64,000 nucleotides of DNA from contig NZ_KQ434754.1 of the NCBI RefSeq assembly GCF_001270745.1, positions 1 through 64,000 on the forward strand, written 5' to 3'. The stretch comes from Jiangella muralis. GTDB taxonomy: Bacteria; Actinomycetota; Actinomycetes; Jiangellales; Jiangellaceae. Under the pieces are notes generated by a model. It did not search any database. It was not told the origin of the DNA and worked only from the letters and a program-made list of their open reading frames with translations. Shown piece by piece: positions 1 to 7,624 of this stretch. The translations under genes were made by a program, and so were the position numbers. Numbering within the stretch: position 1 is the stretch's first letter; the number at the start of each line of letters is the position of its first letter.

Positions 1-470
1 CCGACCAGCGGCCCGATCGCGGTGCCGCCGGAGACGCTGGCGATCACGACGCCGACGGCGACCGCCCGCTGCCGCGCGTCCCGGAACATCGTCGCCGTCA
101 ACGACAGCGTCGACGGCATCAGCGTCGCCCCGGCCACGCCGAGCAGCGCCCGCGCCGCGATCAGCGTCTCGGCGGTGGGCGCCCAGGCGGCGAGCACGGA
201 GAGGACGCCGTACGCAGCGGCGCCGATCATCAGCAGCCGCCGCCGGCCGATCCGGTCCCCGACGGCGCCGAGCGCCAGCATCGACCCGGCCAGCAGGAAC
301 GCATAGACGTCGACGATCCACAGCAGCTGCGTCCCGGTCGGATTCAGATCGGCGTCGATGGCCGGCAGCGCGAGATGGGTGACGGTCAGCTCCAGCGACG
401 CCAGCACCGCGACGACGCACAGCACGGCCAGCCCGGCCCACGCCCGGCGAGAGGTCTGCGTAGTGATCAC
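1..470 (-). CDS. MFS drug/metabolite exporter, DHA2-like (N-terminal part)
   Basis: The gene runs off the left edge; only the first ~156 residues are present. Reading from a GTG at 470 the protein starts MITTQTSRRAW, followed by a hydrophobic helix and a segment ending GAVGDRIGRRR, the signature loop between helices 2 and 3 of major facilitator proteins. The LWIVDVYAFLLAGSM stretch resembles 14-helix DHA2 exporters (SmvA/QacA type), proton-driven effluxers of cationic drugs. No strong ribosome-binding site is visible before the GTG. The gene lies downstream of, and in the same direction as, the MarR pair at 636-1534, so MarR control of an exporter is plausible, but a hairpin separates them. 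The substrate cannot be told. Confidence 0.85.
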   Translation of the reverse strand, partial: MITTQTSRRAWAGLAVLCVVAVLASLELTVTHLALPAIDADLNPTGTQLLWIVDVYAFLLAGSMLALGAVGDRIGRRRLLMIGAAAYGVLSVLAAWAPTAETLIAARALLGVAGATLMPSTLSLTATMFRDARQRAVAVGVVIASVSGGTAIGPLV

Positions 471-552
471 GCCCCACAGCAGACAACCTCAAGCGTGATT
501 GAGGTCAAGTCAAGGGATGGCGGCGGTGCCCGCTCCGCCGCCCCGGCTTCTT

Positions 553-605
553 CATGATCATCCAAGTTTGGGTCGCTATCACGCCCAAAAACTTGGATGA
601 TCATG
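553..605 (-). terminator. Large inverted repeat between MarR operon and MFS gene
   Basis: Two arms of about 23 bases (553-575 and 582-605) pair almost perfectly; the left arm begins CATGATCATCCAAGTTT and the right arm mirrors it with two extra bases. It lies 30 bases past the stop of the minus-strand gene at 636. There is no T-tract, as is common in high-GC actinobacteria. Terminator role is inferred from position and structure. Confidence 0.6.
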
Positions 606-635
606 GAAGTGGGGTGGTGGTGAGCGCCCGGCGAC

Positions 636-1070
636 CTAGATCTCCGAGCGCAGCTCCGCGGCCCGCGCCGCCACGGTGGCGAGCACCCGCCGCGTCGTCG
701 CCAGTTCGGAGGCGTCGATGCCCGCGTACACCTGCGCCGTCACCCCGACCACCCCCGCGTACAGGTCGTCGTACTGGGCCCGGCCGTCCGCCGTGAGCCC
801 GGCCTGCTCGTAGCCGTCGTACGCCAGCAGCCCGCGCTCCTCCAGCGAGCAGAGCACCGCCGTGGCCTCTCTGGGTTCGATGTCGAGCGCCAGGACGAGG
901 CCGTCGCGCAGGGACGGCTGCGACACCCGGTCCGGCGCCGTTCCCAGCGTGCGGAGCGCGACCCATTCGGCGAGCGTGACGCCCTTGGTGTCGAGGATGA
1001 CGCCGAGGAGGGAGTGGATGGCCTTGGCCGCGGCGCCGATGTCGACGCCGACGAGCGGGGTGATGATCAC
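636..1070 (-). CDS. MarR-like winged-helix protein
   Basis: A 144-residue protein from a GTG at 1070, preceded by a good GGAGGA ribosome-binding site, overlapping the upstream MarR gene by four bases (GTGA), so the two are translationally coupled. The middle (around LAEWVALRTL to RGLLAYDGYEQAGLTADG) has the shape of a MarR winged helix: helix-rich DNA-reading segment, then a wing and the typical 'LT..G' turn. The C-terminal third is alanine-rich helix suited to dimerisation. Two adjacent MarR-type regulators suggest a heterodimer or a co-sensing pair. The assignment is based on overall shape; sequence identity to characterised MarR proteins looks low. Confidence 0.7.
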   Translation of the reverse strand: MIITPLVGVDIGAAAKAIHSLLGVILDTKGVTLAEWVALRTLGTAPDRVSQPSLRDGLVLALDIEPREATAVLCSLEERGLLAYDGYEQAGLTADGRAQYDDLYAGVVGVTAQVYAGIDASELATTRRVLATVAARAAELRSEI

Positions 1071-1534
1071 GGGGTCCTCCCGGGGTCGGGCGGCGGCGGC
1101 GCGTCGAGCAGGACGGTGAGGGTGGCGGCGAACTCGCGGGTGCGCTCGCTGCCCGTCCCGCCGAGCGGCTCGGCGAGCTGGTCCTGCAGCGTCATGACGC
1201 GGGCGCCGGCGGCTTCGATGACTTCCGCGCCACGGTCGGTGAGGGTCAAGCGGACGGCGCGGGAGTCGGCCGGGTCGGCGGTGCGGAGCAGCAGGCCGTT
1301 GCCCTCGAGCGTGCGTACCAGCTTGGAGACGAAGACCGCGTCGAGGCCGGTGTGGTCGGACAGCTCCCGCTGGCTGGGCTGCCCGCCGGCCTGGCTGACG
1401 CCGTAGAGGGTGGCGAGCACGGAGAACTGCGCCTGGGTGAGCCCGAACGGCGCGAGCACCTTGTCGAGCAACGCTCCCCACTTGGTGGCGAGGCGCCAGA
1501 CGAGGTAGCCCGCGGTCGGGTTCTTCTTCATCAC
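1067..1534 (-). CDS. MarR family transcriptional regulator
   Basis: A 155-residue MarR protein, the usual family length. Residues ~35-100 hold the winged helix: GLTQAQFSVLATLYG, then QRELSDHTGLDAVFVSKLV as recognition helix, then the DPADSRAVRLTLTDRG wing. MarR proteins are dimeric repressors released by small phenolic or oxidising ligands. Two start codons are adjacent (GTG at 1534, ATG at 1531), both with weak ribosome-binding sites. A perfect palindrome sits 15 bases upstream, so self-repression is likely. It heads a two-gene operon with the smaller winged-helix protein. The exporter at 1-470 is a candidate target by inference. Confidence 0.9.
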   Translation of the reverse strand: MMKKNPTAGYLVWRLATKWGALLDKVLAPFGLTQAQFSVLATLYGVSQAGGQPSQRELSDHTGLDAVFVSKLVRTLEGNGLLLRTADPADSRAVRLTLTDRGAEVIEAAGARVMTLQDQLAEPLGGTGSERTREFAATLTVLLDAPPPPDPGRTP

Positions 1535-1548
1535 CGGAAAAACTGTAC

Positions 1549-1565
1549 GTGGACACTATGTCCAC
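1549..1565. promoter_or_regulatory. Perfect palindrome, likely MarR operator
   Basis: GTGGACA-N3-TGTCCAC, seven-base arms with three-base spacer, lies just before the MarR start codons. Size and symmetry fit a MarR dimer site. Binding is inferred. Confidence 0.6.
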
Positions 1566-1587
1566 GGCAACCTTTTATCGGCCGGGA

Positions 1588-4137
1588 TCAGAGCCGCGGG
1601 TCGACCGGCTCCGATTCCAGCGCCAGCACGGCGAAGACCGGCTCGTGCACCCGCCACGGCGGCCCGGACCGGGCCAGCCGCTCCAGCGACTCCAGCCCGA
1701 GCGCGTACTCCCGCAGCGCCAGCGACCGCTTGTGCCCGAGCCCGCGGTCCTTCAACCGGTCCAGGTTCGCCGGCAACGTGTAGTCGGGGCCGTAGATGAG
1801 GCGCAGGTACTCGCGCCCGCGCACCTTGAGCCCCGGCTGCACCAGCCCCTTCCCGCCGCGGACGAGGTTGGCGGCCGGCTTGACGACCATCCCCTCGCCG
1901 CCGTCGTCGGTGAGCGCCGACCACCACTCGACCCCGGCCGCGACGGACGGGGCCGAGGACGTCGACACCTCCAGGCGCCGGGTGGGCCGGAACAGGACGG
2001 GGTCCGCGGCGACCAGGCGGTCGGCCAGTCCCAGGTGCCACAGGTGCGGCCGGTCGTGCCAGGTCGCGCCCTCCGACGCGAGCAGCTGGAACGGCGCCAC
2101 CTGCACGCCGTCGAGCCCGTCGACCGGCCAGACGTAACGCCGGTACGCGGCCGCGAACGCCGCGGCGTTCGCCGCACGCGCCGTCGTCCGGTCCAGCAGC
2201 GCCGCCACGTCCAACCCGCGTCCGGCGGCCGCCGACAGCTCCGCCACCGCGACCGGCAGCGCCGACCGCGCCGCCGCCCCGACGGACGCGTACTGGCCAC
2301 GCAGCAGCGACTCGGCCTTCGCCGACCACGGCAGCAGCTCGGCGTCGAGCAGCAGCCAGTCGGTGCCCAGCTCGTCCCACAGCCCGGCCGCGGCGACGGC
2401 CGCCCGCACCCCGTCCAGCAGCTCCGCGGTCAGAGCGGAGGAGAAGAACGACCGCCCCGTCCGCGTGTACACCGCACCGGTCTCCCCCAGCGTCGCGCCG
2501 AACCGGCGGGTGGCCGCCGCCTGGTCGCGGCAGACCAGCACGACGGCGCGCGAGCCCATGTGCTTCTCCTCGCACACCACCTGCTCGACGCCGTCGGCGG
2601 CGAACGCCGCGAACGCCTCGGCCGGGTGCTCCAGGACGTCCGGCAGCGGCGATGTCGCGACCGGCGCCATGGTCGGCGGCAGGTACGGCAGCCAGCGCGG
2701 ATGCAGGGCGAACCGGCTCATCACCTCCAGCGCGCCGGCCGCGCTCTCGGCCCGCACCGTGACCCGGCCGTGGTGTGCGGTCTCGACGACGCGCTTCCCG
2801 AGCACGTCGGTGAGGTCCAGCTCGTCGCCGCCGCGGGACGGGGCAGCGACGGCCGGGACCAGCGGCTTGACCGGCTCGTACCAGACCCGCTCGGCCGGCA
2901 CCTGGACGACCTCACGCTCCGGGTAGCGCAGCGCGGTGAGCTGCCCGCCGAACACACAGCCGGTGTCGAGGCACATCGTGTTGTTGACCCACTCCGCCTC
3001 GGGCGTGGGCGTGTGCCCGTACAGCACCATCGCGCGGCCGCGGTACTCGTTGGCCCACGGATAGCGCACCGGCAGGCCGAACTCGTCGGTCTCGCCGGTG
3101 GTGTCGCCGTAGAGCGCGAACGAGCGGACCCGCCCGGACGCGCGACCGTGGTAGGCCTCCTTGAGCCCGGCGTGTGCGACCACCAGTTTCCCGTCGTCGA
3201 GGACGAGGTGCGAGACGAGGTCGCGGCACCACTCGCGCACCGTGACGGTGAAGTCCGGCGGCTCGGCCTCCAGCTGGGCCAGCGTCTCGGCCAGCCCGTG
3301 CCCGACCTTCACCTGCCTGCCGTCGAGGGCGCGGATCAGCTTGTGCTCGTGGTTGCCGGGGACGGCGAGCGCATGCCCGGCCGCCGTCATGCCCATGGCC
3401 AGCCGCAGCACGCCCGGGCTGTCGGGGCCGCGGTCGACGAGGTCGCCGAGGAAGACCACCCGCCGGCCCTCGGGGTGGACGGCGTCGACGGCGCGCCCGG
3501 CGTCGTCGCGCACCAGGGCGTAGCCGAGGCGGTCGAGCAGCGCCTCCAGCTCGGCCCGGCAGCCGTGCACGTCGCCGATGACGTCGAACGGGCCGTGCTC
3601 GTCGCGCCGGTCGTTGAACAGCCGCTCCCGCGTGATCGTCACCGCCTCGATCTCGTCGATCGAGCGCAGCACGTGCACCTGCCGGAAGCCCTCCTTCGCC
3701 AGGCCGCGCAGCGACCGGCGCAGCTGGTCACGCTGGCGCCGGACAACGTGCGGCCCGAAGTCGCGGTCGGGACGCTCGCGGTTGCGCTCGAGGCACACGC
3801 TCTCGGGGACGTCGAGGACGATCGCGACGGGCAGCACGTCGTGCGCCTTGGCGAGGTCGACGATCTTGCGGCGGGCGTCGCGCTGCACGTTGGTGGCGTC
3901 GACGACGGTGAGCCGGCCGCCGGCCAGCCGCTTCCCGGCGATGTAGTACAGGACGTCGAACGCGTCGCCGCTGACCGTCTGGTCGTTCTCGTCGTCGGCG
4001 ACGAGGCCGCGGCAGAAGTCGCTGGACACGACCTCGAACCGGCCGAAGTGCCTGGCGGCGAACGTCGACTTGCCGGAGCCGGACACGCCGACCAGCGCGA
4101 CGAGGGACAGCTGCGGGATGGCGATGGACGTGCTCAT
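1588..4137 (-). CDS. pnkp: Polynucleotide kinase-phosphatase-ligase of the RNA repair system
   Basis: An 849-residue three-domain RNA repair enzyme, close to the ~870 residues of the Clostridium thermocellum protein. N-terminal kinase: P-loop GVSGSGKST at residues 17-25, which phosphorylates 5'-OH RNA ends. Middle metallophosphoesterase: GDVHG (188-192), GDLVDRG (231-237), GNHE (261-264), AHAG (321-324) and GHTP (374-377), which removes 2',3'-cyclic phosphate. C-terminal ligase-type nucleotidyltransferase: EEKHMGSR with the lysine nucleophile at 525. In the family, ligation needs the partner Hen1, encoded directly upstream; the two genes overlap by four bases (ATGA). Start chosen at the ATG at 4137 for this overlap and because the P-loop follows at the expected distance. 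All visible motifs are intact, so it should be active. Confidence 0.95.
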   Translation of the reverse strand: MSTSIAIPQLSLVALVGVSGSGKSTFAARHFGRFEVVSSDFCRGLVADDENDQTVSGDAFDVLYYIAGKRLAGGRLTVVDATNVQRDARRKIVDLAKAHDVLPVAIVLDVPESVCLERNRERPDRDFGPHVVRRQRDQLRRSLRGLAKEGFRQVHVLRSIDEIEAVTITRERLFNDRRDEHGPFDVIGDVHGCRAELEALLDRLGYALVRDDAGRAVDAVHPEGRRVVFLGDLVDRGPDSPGVLRLAMGMTAAGHALAVPGNHEHKLIRALDGRQVKVGHGLAETLAQLEAEPPDFTVTVREWCRDLVSHLVLDDGKLVVAHAGLKEAYHGRASGRVRSFALYGDTTGETDEFGLPVRYPWANEYRGRAMVLYGHTPTPEAEWVNNTMCLDTGCVFGGQLTALRYPEREVVQVPAERVWYEPVKPLVPAVAAPSRGGDELDLTDVLGKRVVETAHHGRVTVRAESAAGALEVMSRFALHPRWLPYLPPTMAPVATSPLPDVLEHPAEAFAAFAADGVEQVVCEEKHMGSRAVVLVCRDQAAATRRFGATLGETGAVYTRTGRSFFSSALTAELLDGVRAAVAAAGLWDELGTDWLLLDAELLPWSAKAESLLRGQYASVGAAARSALPVAVAELSAAAGRGLDVAALLDRTTARAANAAAFAAAYRRYVWPVDGLDGVQVAPFQLLASEGATWHDRPHLWHLGLADRLVAADPVLFRPTRRLEVSTSSAPSVAAGVEWWSALTDDGGEGMVVKPAANLVRGGKGLVQPGLKVRGREYLRLIYGPDYTLPANLDRLKDRGLGHKRSLALREYALGLESLERLARSGPPWRVHEPVFAVLALESEPVDPRL

Positions 4138-5537
4138 GCCGGCGCCTCCGTCCGGGTGAAGACGGCCAGCTGGGTCGGCGGGCCGGCGTCGGGATCGAGC
4201 TCGCCCACCGGCGCGAACGCGACGGTGTACCCGTGCGCGCCGGCGACCCGCGACGCCCAGTCGGCGAACTCGGCCCGGGTCCACTCGAACCGGTGGTCCT
4301 GGTGCCGCAGCGCACCCTCGTCCATCCCTGGGAACAGCACGTTGTACTCGGCGTTCGGGGTGGTGACGACGACCGCGCCCGGCCGCGCGTGCCCGAACAC
4401 CGTCCGCTCGAGGTCGGGCAGCCGCTCCGGGTCGACGTGCTCGACCACCTCCATCAGCACGACGGCGTCGAAGCCGGCCAGGCGGTCGTCGCGGTAGGTG
4501 ACCGACGACTGCAGCAGCGTGATGCGGTCTCGCTGGCGCTCGCCCATACGGTCCAGGCGCAGCCGGTCGGCCGCCTTCTCCAGCACCCGCGGCGCGACGT
4601 CGGCGCCGACGATCTCGGTGAACGACGAGTCGGCCAGCAGCTCGCGCAGCAGCGCGCCCTCACCGCAGCCGAGGTCGACGACGCGGTGCGCGCCCGCCGT
4701 CCGCAACTGCTCGACGACGGCGGTCCGGCGCAGCGTCGCCAGCGGCACCGGCGCCGGCGGGTCGGCCTCCTCGGTCTCGTCGAGCTCGTCCGGTGCGTCG
4801 TCGTCGAGCTCGGCGAGGCGGGTCAGCGCGTCGGTGACGAATCCGCGCTGGTGCGCCAGGTAGCGCGTGACGATGGCGTCACGCCGCGGGTGCGCCTGCA
4901 GCCAGGACCCGCCGGTGCGGATCAGCTTGTCGACCTCGTCGCTGCTCACCCAGTAGTGCTTCGCGCCGTCCAGCACCGGCAGCAGCACGTAGAGGTGCGA
5001 CAGCGCCTGGTCCAGCGGCAGCGTGCCGCGCAGCGTCACGTCGGCGTAGCGGGAGTCGCCCCACGCGGGCAGCTCCGGGTCCAGCGGCCGCAGCACCGCG
5101 TCGACCGTCCAGCCGAGCGGCTCGAACAGGTCGACGACCACGTCGGCCCCACCCCGCGACGGCAGCGCCGGGACGTGCACCTCCAGCGGCAGCGGCACGC
5201 CGGCCAGCTCGGGCCGGGCGTCGCAGCGACCCTTCAGCGCCGACCCGAACACCCGGCCCAGCGCCACCGACAGCATCGACGACGCCGCGTACGGCCGGTC
5301 GTTGACGTACTGCGCGAGGCTCACCGCGTCGCCACCGAACCGCCGTCCGCGCACCAGCCCGATCGGGTCGACCTCGAGCAGCAGCGCCACCGTGCACCGC
5401 TCGTCGGTCGCCTCCGGGTAGAAGACGTGCGCGACGCCGACGCTCAGGTCGAAGCGCTGCACCCGGTCGGGATGCTTGTGCAGCAGGTAGCCGAGGTCGC
5501 TGGCGTGGGCGGCGGTCGAGGTCAGGGTCAGCAGCAC
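4134..5537 (-). CDS. hen1: 3'-terminal RNA ribose 2'-O-methyltransferase Hen1
   Basis: A 467-residue bacterial Hen1. Residues 1 to ~240 form the N-terminal domain that activates the Pnkp ligase; the C-terminal half is a Rossmann methyltransferase with SAM motif DLGCGEG (287-293) and the metal-binding EVVEHVD (363-369) plus RHQDHRFEW (411-419). It methylates the 2'-OH at the 3' end of cleaved RNA before ligation, so the repaired RNA resists a second ribotoxin cut. Start is a GTG at 5537 giving MLLTLTSTAA, typical of the family. First gene of a two-gene operon, divergent from a sensor kinase 96 bases away. Targets in nature are thought to be ribotoxin-cleaved tRNAs. Confidence 0.95.
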   Translation of the reverse strand: MLLTLTSTAAHASDLGYLLHKHPDRVQRFDLSVGVAHVFYPEATDERCTVALLLEVDPIGLVRGRRFGGDAVSLAQYVNDRPYAASSMLSVALGRVFGSALKGRCDARPELAGVPLPLEVHVPALPSRGGADVVVDLFEPLGWTVDAVLRPLDPELPAWGDSRYADVTLRGTLPLDQALSHLYVLLPVLDGAKHYWVSSDEVDKLIRTGGSWLQAHPRRDAIVTRYLAHQRGFVTDALTRLAELDDDAPDELDETEEADPPAPVPLATLRRTAVVEQLRTAGAHRVVDLGCGEGALLRELLADSSFTEIVGADVAPRVLEKAADRLRLDRMGERQRDRITLLQSSVTYRDDRLAGFDAVVLMEVVEHVDPERLPDLERTVFGHARPGAVVVTTPNAEYNVLFPGMDEGALRHQDHRFEWTRAEFADWASRVAGAHGYTVAFAPVGELDPDAGPPTQLAVFTRTEAPA

Positions 5538-5633
5538 CGGACCATTGTCACCGTCGGCGCTACCTGGTGGCGATGCGATTTCTCGCTCCTGGGAGTGAGG
5601 ACGCCGCCGGTGGTCCGCGCCGATACTGGGCAC

Positions 5634-6773
5634 GTGGAGCGACTCAACGAGTACGGCGAGCGGCTGGCCGCGTGGGCGCGCGGCCTGCCACCGGTCGCCG
5701 TCGACGCCGCCATCGCGGCCGCCTGCGCGCTCTACGTCATCTTCAACGCCGGGGTGGCCGACAAGCTGGCCTGGTGGGTGCCGCTGGCGGCGTCGGTCAA
5801 CGCGCTGCCGCTGCTGTGGCGCCGTCAGTACCCGTTCGCCGTCGCGGCCATCACCGGCCTGTCGACGACGGTGCTGGCCAGCGCGGACGTGCTGTCCGAC
5901 GTGCCGGCAGCGCAGCTGGTCGCCACCTACACGTTCGCCGCGCTGTCGCCGCCGCTGAAGCGGCTGATCGCGGTCGTGGCGACGGCCGTCGGCATCACCA
6001 TCTCGATCGTCATCCCGCACGACGAGGCGCTCAACCTCGGCATGATCGGCATCATGTTCGCGGTCGCGTACGCGCTGGGCACCGCGGCCCGGGCCCGCCG
6101 CGACCGCATCGCGATGCTCGAGGAGCGCGCGCTGCGGCTCACCCAGGAGCACGAGACCGCCGCCACCCGCGAACGCGAGCGGATCGCCCGCGAGATGCAC
6201 GACATCCTCGCCCACTCGATGGGCCTGGTCGTCGTGCAGGCGGAGGCCGGGCCGATCGCCGTCCGGCACGACCCCGACCGCGCGGAGCAGATGTTCGACA
6301 CCATCTCCGACACCGCCCGCGACGCGCTGGCCCAGCTGCGCCGGGTGCTCGGCGTGCTGCGCGCGACCGACGACGAGCGCGCACCGCAACCCGGCCTCGA
6401 CGCGCTCCCCGGCCTGGTCAGGCAGGTCGACGACGCGGGGCTGACGGCGACGCTCAGCGAGGACGGCACACCCCGGCCGGTCCCCGCCGACGTCGCGACG
6501 ACGGCGTACCGGATCGTCCAGGAGTCGCTGACGAACACCGTCAAGCACGCCGCCGCCGGACGCGTCGACGTGCGGCTGACCTGGACCGACGACCACCTGC
6601 GCATCGAGGTCGACGACGACGGCGGCGGGCCGGGCACGCCGTCCTCCAACGGCGGTGGGCACGGCCTGGTCGGCATGCGCGAACGGGTCGCCGCGGTGGG
6701 CGGGACGCTCGACACCGGGCCAGGCCCCGGCGGCGAGGGCTTTCGCGTCACCGCCTCCCTGCGCTTGGATTAG
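5634..6773 (+). CDS. Sensor histidine kinase (HisKA_3, NarL-type partner)
   Basis: A 379-residue membrane kinase. Four or five hydrophobic helices fill residues ~20-150, followed by a helical linker and the HisKA_3 dimerisation motif REMHDILAH with the phosphorylated histidine at residue 189. The ATP-binding domain shows the N box (QESLTNTVKHA) and a glycine-rich loop (DDDGGGPG, then GHGLVGMRERV). The short extracytoplasmic loops suggest sensing within the membrane, as in DesK-like kinases. Start is a GTG at 5634. Its response regulator begins four bases after its stop, and an MMPL transporter follows in the same direction. Confidence 0.92.
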   Translation: MERLNEYGERLAAWARGLPPVAVDAAIAAACALYVIFNAGVADKLAWWVPLAASVNALPLLWRRQYPFAVAAITGLSTTVLASADVLSDVPAAQLVATYTFAALSPPLKRLIAVVATAVGITISIVIPHDEALNLGMIGIMFAVAYALGTAARARRDRIAMLEERALRLTQEHETAATRERERIAREMHDILAHSMGLVVVQAEAGPIAVRHDPDRAEQMFDTISDTARDALAQLRRVLGVLRATDDERAPQPGLDALPGLVRQVDDAGLTATLSEDGTPRPVPADVATTAYRIVQESLTNTVKHAAAGRVDVRLTWTDDHLRIEVDDDGGGPGTPSSNGGGHGLVGMRERVAAVGGTLDTGPGPGGEGFRVTASLRLD

Positions 6774-6777
6774 GAAC

Positions 6778-7476
6778 GTGCCCGACCCGACCATCCGTGT
6801 GCTGATCGCCGACGACCAGGCGCTGGTGCGCGGCGGCTTCGCGATGATCCTCGACGTGCAGCCCGACATCGCCGTCGTGGGAGAGGCCGAGGACGGCGTC
6901 AATGCCGTCGCCGCCGCACGCGAGCTGCGCCCCGACGTCGTGCTGATGGACGTCCGCATGCCGCACATGGACGGCATCGAGGCGACCACCACGATCTGCC
7001 GCGAGACCGACGCCCGGGTGCTCGTGCTCACCACGTTCGACCTCGACGAGTACGTGTACGACGCCCTGCGGGCCGGCGCCAGCGGCTTCCTGCTCAAGGA
7101 CATGCGCCGCGACGAGCTGGTCGAGGCGGTCCGCGTCGTCGCGTCCGGCGAGGCGCTGCTGGCGCCGTCGGTCACCCGCCGGCTGATCGCGGACGTCGTC
7201 GGGCGCGGCGGCGGACCGCCCGGCGCCGGGCAGGGCGCGGCCGACGGCCGGCTCGACGCGCTGACCGTCCGCGAGACCGACACCCTGCGCCAGGTCGCCC
7301 GCGGGCTGTCCAACGCCGAGATCGCGGCCGAGCTGTTCGTCACCGAGCACACGGTGAAGACGCACGTCAGCAGCATGCTCAGCAAGCTCGGCCTGCGCGA
7401 CCGCGTCCAGGCGGTCGTGCTCGCGTATGAGACGGGCCTGGTCACCCCGGGCGATTCCACCCCCGCTGGCGCGTGA
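6778..7476 (+). CDS. Response regulator, NarL/LuxR family
   Basis: A 232-residue regulator. The receiver domain has the acidic pair (ADD, residues 11-13), phospho-acceptor Asp58 in VVLMDVRMP and the conserved lysine in GFLLKDM. A glycine-rich linker leads to a LuxR helix-turn-helix (LTVRETDTLRQVARGLSNAE, then VTEHTVKTHVSSML). It should dimerise on phosphorylation by the upstream kinase and bind DNA. Start is the GTG four bases after the kinase stop, giving MPDPTIRVLIADD. The MMPL transporter 148 bases downstream is the obvious candidate target. Confidence 0.92.
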   Translation: MPDPTIRVLIADDQALVRGGFAMILDVQPDIAVVGEAEDGVNAVAAARELRPDVVLMDVRMPHMDGIEATTTICRETDARVLVLTTFDLDEYVYDALRAGASGFLLKDMRRDELVEAVRVVASGEALLAPSVTRRLIADVVGRGGGPPGAGQGAADGRLDALTVRETDTLRQVARGLSNAEIAAELFVTEHTVKTHVSSMLSKLGLRDRVQAVVLAYETGLVTPGDSTPAGA

Positions 7477-7503
7477 CCTCGCGGCCGGCTACCAGCCTTC
7501 CCA

Positions 7504-7542
7504 CTCCTGAGAGCGAGGCCGCCGCTCCTGCGAGCGAGGCCG
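7504..7542. repeat. Direct repeat upstream of the MMPL gene
   Basis: Two 18-base copies of CTCCTGAGAGCGAGGCCG (7504-7521 and 7525-7542) differ at one position and are 21 bases apart centre to centre, i.e. two helical turns. They lie 80-120 bases before the MMPL start. Such spacing would suit a response-regulator dimer pair; this role is speculative. Confidence 0.4.
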
Positions 7543-7624
7543 GAGTCCGCTCTTCCCGGCGATCCGCCGGAGGGCATCCGAGGAACACGATCGACGCAGT
7601 CCATCGGTTCCTCAGGAGGCCGCC

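Noticed and set aside
1549-4497. A very long open frame on the + strand opposite pnkp
   Set aside because: It is antisense to a gene with clear motifs; its product is Arg/Pro/Gly-rich with no domain, typical of high-GC shadow frames.
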